From: an uncultured Eubacteriales bacterium
GTDB taxonomy: Bacteria; Bacillota; Clostridia; Christensenellales; Pumilibacteraceae
Direction: 5' to 3'
DNA: 19,035 nucleotides
Assembly (NCBI GenBank): GCA_900555875.1
Contig: USNB01000006.1
Location: forward strand, 1-19,035
Part shown: piece by piece, positions 13,477 through 19,035 of the stretch
Position numbering within the stretch: position 1 is the stretch's first letter
Layout of the letters: the number at the start of each line of letters is the position of its first letter
Notes under the pieces: generated by a model
Database searches by the model: none
Seen by the model: the letters and a program-made list of their open reading frames with translations, nothing else
Told to the model about the DNA's origin: nothing
Position numbers and translations under genes: made by a program

Positions 13477-14736
13477 TTATGCCGCTTCCTTCCGCGTTAT
13501 CACGGGCGCGGCTTTGTTCTTTATTACGTCCGCGGTTATAGTGACCGCCTCAATATCCTTCTGCTCCGGCGCGGTATACATCAGATCCATCATGGCGTTC
13601 TCGATTATAGTGCGCAGTCCGCGGGCGCCGGTATCCAGCTCTATCGCCCTGTCCGCTATCGCTTCGACAGCTTCTTTTTCGAACTTCAGCTTGATGCCGT
13701 CCATTTCGAAAAGCTTCTCATACTGTTTTATAAGCGCGTCCTTCGGCTCCGTAAGTATGGAAACGAGAGCATTCCTGTCAAGAGCGTTCAGCCCGACCGT
13801 AACGGGTACGCGCCCCACGAACTCGGGTATAAGACCGAATTTGATCAGATCCTGCGGCTGAACTTCGTGCAGCGCTTCGCTGACGCTTATCTCATGCTTG
13901 GACTTTACGGTACCGCCGAATCCCATGGAGCTTCCTTCTTTACGCTGCTCGATGATCTTCTCCAGACCTACGAACGCGCCGCCGAAAATAAACAGTATAT
14001 TGGTCGTGTCTATCTGCAGACATTCCTGCTGAGGGTGTTTTCTTCCGCCCTGCGGAGGAACGTTGGCAACGGTGCTCTCGATGATCTTAAGCAGCGCCTG
14101 CTGTACGCCTTCGCCGGACACGTCTCTTGTAATGGACGTATTCTCGCTCTTGCGCGAGATCTTATCTATCTCATCGATATACACGATTCCGATCTCAGCT
14201 TTCGGTATGTCGAAATCGGCGTTCTGTATGAGTTTGAGAAGTATATTTTCCACATCTTCGCCCACATAGCCCGCTTCGGTAAGCGTCGTGGCGTCTGCGA
14301 CTGCGAACGGCACGTTGAGTATGCGCGAAAGCGTCTGCGCGAGAAGGGTCTTACCGCAGCCCGTGGGACCGAGCATGAGGATATTGCTCTTTTTAAGCTC
14401 TATATCGCTCTTATTCTTGTCGCCGTGAGCGGCATTGTAGTTTATGCGCTTATAATGATTGTATACAGCGACCGATAACGCCTTCTTCGCGTCGTCCTGA
14501 CCGACGATATACTCGTCGAGCTTCTTCTTGATCTCGGGCGGCGTGGGGAGATCGGGCAGTACGGGAGCATTCCCCTTTTCCGCCTTATCCTCCGGCTCGT
14601 TAAAGAGCAGATCGTTGCATATCTCCACGCAGCCGTCGCAAATGCAGACTCCGCTCGGCGCGCTTATGAGCTTACCTACTTCGTCTTCGCTGCGACCGCA
14701 GAATTCGCAATGTCTGTTTTTATCGAATATATCCAC
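13477..14736 (-). CDS. clpX: ClpX, ATP-dependent unfoldase of ClpXP
   Basis: A 419-residue AAA+ unfoldase that binds substrates and feeds them to ClpP. The N-terminal C4 zinc domain has C10, C13, C33 and C36 (CEFCGRSEDE, then CICDGC). The AAA+ module has Walker A GPTGCGKT, Walker B IVYIDEIDKI and a pore loop in AGYVGEDVE. The ClpP-docking loop, usually IGF, reads MGF (KEGSSMGFGG). The start is GTG at 14736, six bases after the clpP stop, with AGAGG inside the end of clpP as SD. It is the third gene of tig-clpP-clpX and is followed by a terminator. Confidence 0.97.
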   Translation of the reverse strand: MDIFDKNRHCEFCGRSEDEVGKLISAPSGVCICDGCVEICNDLLFNEPEDKAEKGNAPVLPDLPTPPEIKKKLDEYIVGQDDAKKALSVAVYNHYKRINYNAAHGDKNKSDIELKKSNILMLGPTGCGKTLLAQTLSRILNVPFAVADATTLTEAGYVGEDVENILLKLIQNADFDIPKAEIGIVYIDEIDKISRKSENTSITRDVSGEGVQQALLKIIESTVANVPPQGGRKHPQQECLQIDTTNILFIFGGAFVGLEKIIEQRKEGSSMGFGGTVKSKHEISVSEALHEVQPQDLIKFGLIPEFVGRVPVTVGLNALDRNALVSILTEPKDALIKQYEKLFEMDGIKLKFEKEAVEAIADRAIELDTGARGLRTIIENAMMDLMYTAPEQKDIEAVTITADVIKNKAAPVITRKEAA

Positions 14737-14742
14737 GTTTTA

Positions 14743-15336
14743 TCAGCCTCTTTTCTCGAATATCTTGTCGATAAGTCCGTATTCGAGAGCTTCCTGCGCG
14801 CTCATGTAATAGTCGCGCTCGACGTCCTTTGCCACCTGCTCGAACGGTTTGCCCGTATTCGCAGCGAGAATGGAAGTCATCTTCTTCTTTATCTTATTGA
14901 TATGCTCAGCCTGAATAACGATATCCGTTGCCTGACCCTGTGCTCCGCCGAGAGGCTGATGTATCATTATCTCGCTGTTGGGCAGGCTTATGCGCTTGCC
15001 CTTCGCTCCCGCAGAAAGCAGGAATGCACCCATGCTCGCCGCCATGCCTACGCATATCGTAGACACATCGGGGCGGATAAAGTTCATCGTGTCGTATATT
15101 CCCATTCCGGCAGATACCGAACCGCCGGGCGAGTTGATATACAGGCTGATATCTTTATCGGGATCCTTTGCCTCGAGATATATCAGCTGGGCAATGACGA
15201 TATTGGCGCTTACGTCATTCACTTCCCCGTTAAGGAAAACTATACGGTCTTCGAGCATACGGGAATAGAGATCGTAAGACCTCTCTCCGCGGTTAGTCTG
15301 CTCCACGACCATGGGCACAAGTTCGTTTCTTATCAT
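14743..15336 (-). CDS. clpP: ClpP, proteolytic subunit of the Clp protease
   Basis: A 197-residue serine peptidase of standard length. It forms the tetradecameric chamber that partners with ClpX. The catalytic triad is S101 (GMAASMGAF), H126 (IMIHQPLGG) and D175 (ERDYYMSA), with the spacing expected from E. coli ClpP. The start ATG at 15336 has GAGGTG six bases upstream. It lies 25 bases after tig and 6 bases before clpX, so the three are one transcription unit. Confidence 0.97.
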   Translation of the reverse strand: MIRNELVPMVVEQTNRGERSYDLYSRMLEDRIVFLNGEVNDVSANIVIAQLIYLEAKDPDKDISLYINSPGGSVSAGMGIYDTMNFIRPDVSTICVGMAASMGAFLLSAGAKGKRISLPNSEIMIHQPLGGAQGQATDIVIQAEHINKIKKKMTSILAANTGKPFEQVAKDVERDYYMSAQEALEYGLIDKIFEKRG

Positions 15337-15361
15337 TTAAACACCTCGTTATCTTATCCGC

Positions 15362-16651
15362 TTATTCGGTAACGGCAGAAGACACGAGCAGGTCGAGCAG
15401 CTTATCCATCACTATCTCGTTTTTGAGATACGAAAGCTCGCGCTCATCCGGCTTGCGCTTTTCCGAACCGTCCTCCGGCTCCGGCATGGATGCGGCATAC
15501 TTTGCCTCCGCCTCCTCGTCCGTAGCCGTAAGGCCCTCGCGCTTTATGATCTCTTCCATGCAAAGACGGGTGAGCGCGCCGCGCGCCGCTTTGTCGTGAT
15601 TCTCTTTGCGGTATTCCTCTTCGGAAGTACCGAGATACTTGAAATAATCTTCTATAGAAATACCCTGATAGTAAAGTCTCATGGACAGGTCGCGCAGCAT
15701 GTCGTCGAGATAAGACGTGATCATGACCTCGGGGATATCCGCCTTAGCACCGTCCACTATTGCGTTTATCACGGCATTTTCCTTCTCGGTGCGTGCACGG
15801 TGATCGTTTCTCTCCGTCATACCGTCCTCGATATGCTGACGGTATTCGGCAAGGGTCTCATACTCGGAAACTTCCTTAGCCCACTCGTCGGTAAGCTCGG
15901 GGATCACTTTGCGGCTGACCTTGTTGACCTTGCATTCGAAAACGGCTTCTTTTCCGGCAAGTTCGTCGGCATGATATGTCTCGGGGAAAGTGACTTTCAC
16001 CGCTCTCTCTTCTCCGGCTTTTGCGCCGACGAGCTGATCTTCGAAACCGGGAATGAACGTACCGCTGCCGAGAGTGAGATCGTACTTCTCCGCGCTGCCG
16101 CCGTCAAAAGCGACTCCGTTCACGCTGCCCTTGTAATCGATATTGACGATATCGCCGTTTTCCGCAGCGCCGTCCTTTTCCTCGATCTTGGCGCCGCGCT
16201 CCGCAAGACGCTTCAGTTCGTCGTCAACATCCTTATCGGTTACATTATACTCTATCTTGGGGATTTTAATACCTTTGTATTCGCCCAGCTCCACTTCGGG
16301 ACGCACGGGGAACCTGAGCGTGAACTTCACCTTCTTAGCCGTCATGGACTCAATGTTAGCGCTCGGTCTGTCGATAGGATCGATGGCATCGTCGCCCTTT
16401 TTCTCGTTATCGTCGAGGAATTTTTCCCAGCCGCTCTGAACGAGGATGTCGAGAGCGTCGTCTGCGAATACTCCCGCGCCGTAATACTGTTCGATCATAT
16501 GTTTGGGAGCATGTCCCTTGCGGAAACCGGGCACGTTATACTTGCCTCTCGTCTGCGCAAAAGCTTTGCTCTCCGCATCCTTCCACTCCGCTTCGCCGGC
16601 TTCGAAAGCAAGCGTAACTTCACTCTTCTCTCTGCTTACTGTGTACTTCAT
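15362..16651 (-). CDS. tig: Trigger factor, ribosome-associated chaperone and prolyl isomerase
   Basis: A 429-residue protein of typical trigger factor length. The N-terminal ribosome-binding domain has the signature GFRKGHAP (42-49). The FKBP-type isomerase domain is about 150-235 (GDIVNIDYKGSVNGVAFDGG, GSGTFIPGFEDQLVGAKAGE). The rest is the helical chaperone domain. The frame is open to an ATG at 16711, but the ATG at 16651 is chosen: AAGGAG lies six bases before it, the family start MKYTVSREKSEVTL follows, and the longer version would include promoter DNA. It is the first gene of tig-clpP-clpX, and its promoter lies at 16702-16730, divergent from rqcH. Confidence 0.96.
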   Translation of the reverse strand: MKYTVSREKSEVTLAFEAGEAEWKDAESKAFAQTRGKYNVPGFRKGHAPKHMIEQYYGAGVFADDALDILVQSGWEKFLDDNEKKGDDAIDPIDRPSANIESMTAKKVKFTLRFPVRPEVELGEYKGIKIPKIEYNVTDKDVDDELKRLAERGAKIEEKDGAAENGDIVNIDYKGSVNGVAFDGGSAEKYDLTLGSGTFIPGFEDQLVGAKAGEERAVKVTFPETYHADELAGKEAVFECKVNKVSRKVIPELTDEWAKEVSEYETLAEYRQHIEDGMTERNDHRARTEKENAVINAIVDGAKADIPEVMITSYLDDMLRDLSMRLYYQGISIEDYFKYLGTSEEEYRKENHDKAARGALTRLCMEEIIKREGLTATDEEAEAKYAASMPEPEDGSEKRKPDERELSYLKNEIVMDKLLDLLVSSAVTE

Positions 16652-16701
16652 CGCAGCTCCTTGACTACTGTTGATTTTACATCTTTCGATTATGCTTAAA
16701 T

Positions 16702-16730
16702 ATGTTATCATAAACGAAAAAGTATGTCAA
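16702..16730 (-). promoter_or_regulatory. Promoter of tig-clpP-clpX
   Basis: Minus strand TTGACA (16730-16725), a 17-base spacer and TAACAT (16707-16702) with an upstream TG (TGATAACAT). The predicted start is near 16695, giving a leader of about 45 bases with a good SD before the ATG at 16651, in contrast to lon. Confidence 0.65.
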
Positions 16731-16736
16731 ATCATA

Positions 16737-16765
16737 TTTACTTTTTTTTGTATTTATATTAAAAT
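16737..16765 (+). promoter_or_regulatory. Promoter candidate for rqcH
   Basis: TTTACT (16737-16742), a 17-base spacer and TAAAAT (16760-16765), just outside the divergent tig promoter. The two -35 boxes are only six bases apart, so the two polymerases may compete. Moderate match to consensus. Confidence 0.4.
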
Positions 16766-16801
16766 ATGGAGTAGTATGACGCATCCGAACGGAGGTACCG
16801 C

Positions 16802-18460
16802 ATGCCCGCAGACGCTGTAAACTACGGCAAACTCGCCGAAGAACTGAACGACTGCCTGTCGGAAGGCAGGATAGACAAGATAATAATGAGCGACAAAACG
16901 ACGCTCGTTCTTTGCGTGAGAGCCAGGGGGAAAAACAATGATATCATCATAACGGCGGCGACAGCGCCGCGCTGCTACATCACGTCGTCGCGCCCCAAAG
17001 CTACCGACGTGCCGCTGTCATTCTGTCTGCATCTCAGGCGGCATATCGGCGGAGGCATGATAAACCGCATTTACGCGCTCCCCTTCGAGCGCATACTCGC
17101 GGCGGATATCACCGCGCGCGGCGACCTCGGCGAGCTAAAGAAGTATACCCTGTTCATAGAGATCATGGGGAAATATTCCAATATCGTGCTTACGGACGGA
17201 AACGGAAAAATAACCGATTCCCTCAAGCACGTGGGGTTTGAAGAAAGCAGACCGGTCATGCCCGGACTGGAATTCCGCCCTCCCCGCGACGATACGCGTT
17301 TCGACCCTTCGGACGAACGTGCGGACGCGCTCGCTTCCGGCTGCTCTGCGGATGAACTGCCGAATGTCATGGTAAACAGACTGCGCGGACTGTCCGCAGT
17401 AACGGCAAAGGAGATAGCCGGGATATCCGCATCTGACGGCGTGGGTCTGTCAGCAGCATGCGGCGTCCTTTTATCTCGCCCCTCCCGCCCCACCGTGTAT
17501 TTACGCGACGGCAAACCCGCAGATTTTTCATTCTGCGATTATTCTTCGGCAGACGGCGAACGCAGATATTTCGATACGCTGTCCGCCGCCATGGACTTTT
17601 ACTATGCCGCGAGCGGGACGGGCGACGAAAAAGCGGCAGCGCTCGCCGCCGCGCGCAAAGCGGTGACTGCAGCCCTTTCAAAACAAAAAAAGAAGCTCGC
17701 CGGTTTCGAGCGCGACATCGCGGCAGCGGCAGACTACGACAGAGAGCGCGTGATCGGAGAGCTGATCACCGCCAATATCTACCGCATAAAAAAGGGCGAA
17801 GACATCCTCGTCGCAGACGATTGGTATACCGGGGAACAAGTAACGATAAAACTCACCGAGAACACGCCGCAGGAAGACGCGGAAAAGCACTTCAAACGCT
17901 ATCATAAAAAGAAGCGCACCGTTGCCAGCCTTTCCGGACAGAAAGAGGAGACCGAACGCATCATCGACTATCTCGAGAGCGTGGAAACGGCGCTCGCATG
18001 CGCGGGCACTTTGTCCGACGTCGAAGCCATAACAGAGGAGCTGGAGGCGGAGGGCTATATACGCAGTATGACTTCCGGGCGAAAAAAAACGGTGAGCGAA
18101 CCGCGCGCCTACGATATCGATGGCTATACGGTGCTCGTCGGCAAGAGCAATCTTCAGAACGACAAGATAACGAAAGAGGCGCGAGGCGACGACATATGGC
18201 TGCACGTCCAGGGCTTCCACGGCAGCCACGTCATCATAAAGACGCGCGGCAAAGAGCCTCCCCGCTCCGTCCTCGCCCGCGCCGCGTCCATAGCCGCGTT
18301 CTTTTCCAAAGCACGACTTTCCGAGAACGTGCCCGTCGACTACACTCACGTAAAGGACGTCCACAAAAAACGCGGCGCAGCACCCGGCAAAGTGGACTAC
18401 TTCGGCGCCCGCACGCTGTACGTCACCCCCGAAGCTCCGGTCCTGGCGGACGGCAACTGA
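16802..18460 (+). CDS. rqcH: RqcH (Rqc2/NEMF homologue, NFACT family), ribosome quality control
   Basis: A 552-residue protein of the family once annotated as fibronectin-binding protein A (FbpA/YloA). In Bacillus, RqcH binds obstructed 50S subunits and directs addition of C-terminal alanine tails that mark stalled chains for ClpXP. The N-terminal NFACT-N domain shows EGRIDKI (17-23) and LRRHIGGGMINRIY, with EFRPPRDD later. A helical, Lys/Arg-rich coiled-coil middle follows (about 280-420, SKQKKKLAGFERDIAAA and HKKKRTVASLSGQKEETERI). The NFACT-R domain starts near 430 (ITKEARGDDIWLHVQG, HGSHVIIKTRGKEPP, VDYTHVKDVHKKRGAAPGKV). Start ATG at 16802 with GGAGGT. The last seven codons lie inside a 78-bp repeat. 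It is divergent from tig-clpP-clpX. Confidence 0.92.
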   Translation: MPADAVNYGKLAEELNDCLSEGRIDKIIMSDKTTLVLCVRARGKNNDIIITAATAPRCYITSSRPKATDVPLSFCLHLRRHIGGGMINRIYALPFERILAADITARGDLGELKKYTLFIEIMGKYSNIVLTDGNGKITDSLKHVGFEESRPVMPGLEFRPPRDDTRFDPSDERADALASGCSADELPNVMVNRLRGLSAVTAKEIAGISASDGVGLSAACGVLLSRPSRPTVYLRDGKPADFSFCDYSSADGERRYFDTLSAAMDFYYAASGTGDEKAAALAAARKAVTAALSKQKKKLAGFERDIAAAADYDRERVIGELITANIYRIKKGEDILVADDWYTGEQVTIKLTENTPQEDAEKHFKRYHKKKRTVASLSGQKEETERIIDYLESVETALACAGTLSDVEAITEELEAEGYIRSMTSGRKKTVSEPRAYDIDGYTVLVGKSNLQNDKITKEARGDDIWLHVQGFHGSHVIIKTRGKEPPRSVLARAASIAAFFSKARLSENVPVDYTHVKDVHKKRGAAPGKVDYFGARTLYVTPEAPVLADGN

Positions 18461-18595
18461 CGGGCTTCCCGTTTGATATACTCGGTTCGTACCGCAATGG
18501 CTTAATTTGCCGCATTAGTCCTGGCGGACGGCAACTGACGGGCTTCCGGCAGGATATACTCGGTTCGTACCGCAATGACTTAATTTGCCGTACCA
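18440..18595 (+). repeat. 78-bp tandem direct repeat, two copies
   Basis: Copy 1 (18440-18517) begins inside rqcH and includes its stop codon. Copy 2 (18518 to about 18592) repeats it at an offset of 78 bases, from GTCCTGGCGGACGGCAACTGA on. The copies differ in a six-base block (18470-18475 CGTTTG against 18548-18553 GGCAGG) and at two or three single positions. Both keep a hairpin across the variable block: ACGGG/CCCGT in copy 1 (18460-18472) and CTGACGG/CCGGCAG with one mismatch in copy 2 (18535-18552). Each copy also has CGGCAA near its start and TTGCCG near its end, which could close a larger fold, and a CGGT/ACCG mini-hairpin between them. Confidence 0.85.
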
Positions 18596-18835
18596 CAGGC
18601 GCAGAATTCGATGATCTACGAACACAGTAGGTCATTTTATTCTTGTCTTCCCCAACCTGCCAATGAGAGGCAGGTCACGGCAGCTAAATTTATGATGATC
18701 CCCGGAAACCATCTCATCGAGGAGCTGACGATGATGTTTCCATGTCCTGCGTTAAAACGCGCCCCGCCTCCCCGGCATAATGTGCGAGGAGGCGGGCAAA
18801 GGAAGAAATATTATGAATAAATGTTAAGCAGTCTG
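18596..18835. other. Non-coding stretch after the repeat
   Basis: No convincing gene. One hairpin is ACCTGCC (18655-18661) with GGCAGGT (18669-18675) and a 7-base loop. A second is the probable terminator at 18763-18796. A short palindrome GCGTTAAAACGC sits at 18750-18761. The short open frames here have no SD and no family resemblance. Confidence 0.5.
18763..18796 (-). terminator. Probable terminator of the right-edge gene
   Basis: CCCGCCTCC (18763-18771) pairs with GGAGGCGGG (18788-18796), a perfect GC-rich 9-bp stem with a 16-base loop. On the minus strand it is followed within a few bases by TTTT. It lies 40 bases after the stop of the gene entering from the right. Confidence 0.6.
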
Positions 18836-19035
18836 TCAGAAGAACTCCGAATATCTCTCTATAAGCTCGCCTATGCGCGCTTCGGTTATGAGCCCTTTCC
18901 CTATCGCTACTTTAAGATATTTGCCGTTAAACGCTTCGAATACATCTTCACTGACCGGGAAGATTTCCGAGAACTCCTCGTATGTGTAAAGCCCGTACTC
19001 CGCTATGTCGGACGCGTACGCCTCTTCGTCTATCG
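18836..19035 (-). CDS. C-terminal fragment of an unknown protein
   Basis: The last 65 codons of a gene that enters from the right edge; TGA at 18838-18836. The visible part is acidic and helical (DEEAYASDIAEYGLYTYEEF, SEIFPVSEDVFEAFNGKYLK, ITEARIGELIERYSEFF) and has no membrane segment. I do not recognise the family. The frame is supported by uninterrupted coding with AUA-rich codon use like the neighbours and by the hairpin terminator downstream. Confidence 0.6.
   Translation of the reverse strand, partial: IDEEAYASDIAEYGLYTYEEFSEIFPVSEDVFEAFNGKYLKVAIGKGLITEARIGELIERYSEFF

Noticed and set aside
13376..13480. CIRCE or CtsR operators near lon, clpX or tig.
   Set aside because: I looked for the CIRCE inverted repeat and GGTCAAA heptads and found none in the promoter regions.
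16652..16711. A 20-codon extension of trigger factor.
   Set aside because: It would start inside the promoter -10 region, and the family start with SD is at 16651.
18611..18820. A 69-codon open frame after the repeat.
   Set aside because: It has no SD, it crosses hairpins including the terminator at 18763-18796, and it has no family resemblance.
1..19035. CRISPR arrays, rRNA or tRNA genes, insertion sequences.
   Set aside because: No regularly spaced short repeats, no rRNA or tRNA-like folds and no transposase were seen. The only tandem repeat is the two-copy 78-bp unit, which has no spacers.

Overview
The window looks like chromosome of an anaerobic, low-to-mid-GC Bacillota (Clostridia-like) bacterium. 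The evidence is the gene order tig-clpP-clpX / lon-engB, an RqcH/NFACT homologue, a giant BadF/HgdC-type activase fusion of the kind found in strict anaerobes, and consensus sigma-A promoters and Shine-Dalgarno (SD) sites. AUA isoleucine codons are frequent. The lineage is inferred from gene content only; no rRNA or tRNA gene was recognised.

Left part (1-5700). A divergent pair consists of the 5' end of an ABC-type FtsX/MacB-like permease (minus) and a TetR-type regulator (plus). They share a compact control region in which two near-consensus promoters face into each other and an inverted-repeat operator candidate overlaps one of them. Downstream is a 1479-residue protein with two BadF/HgdC-type ATPase domains fused to DUF2229/HgdB-like regions. 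A strong hairpin terminator follows.

Middle part (5701-8617, minus). Five tightly packed genes look like one operon: a zinc-ribbon/TPR protein, an unknown protein with two GGCMGG motifs, a membrane-anchored YidD-like protein, and two related four-helix membrane proteins. I do not recognise this set as a described system, and it is the best candidate here for something new. The AT-rich spacer upstream (8618-9036) holds the operon promoter and a separate tiny unit with a promoter, a perfect SD, a 14-codon reading frame and a hairpin.

Right part (9037-18460). On the minus strand are a calcineurin-type metallophosphoesterase, an unknown 178-residue protein, engB, lon, clpX, clpP and tig. Divergently, on the plus strand, is rqcH. 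This is a protein quality-control neighbourhood: trigger factor folds nascent chains, ClpXP and Lon degrade, EngB assists the large ribosomal subunit, and RqcH (known in Bacillus) tags stalled nascent chains with alanine for ClpXP. Two genes here (lon and the phosphoesterase) have identical promoter-to-ATG geometry that predicts leaderless mRNAs. The 178-residue gene has its SD buried in a terminator-like hairpin.

End (18440-19035). The tail of rqcH is part of a 78-bp tandem repeat whose two copies keep a hairpin despite different sequence. About 240 non-coding bases with further hairpins follow, then the 3' end of an unknown minus-strand gene.
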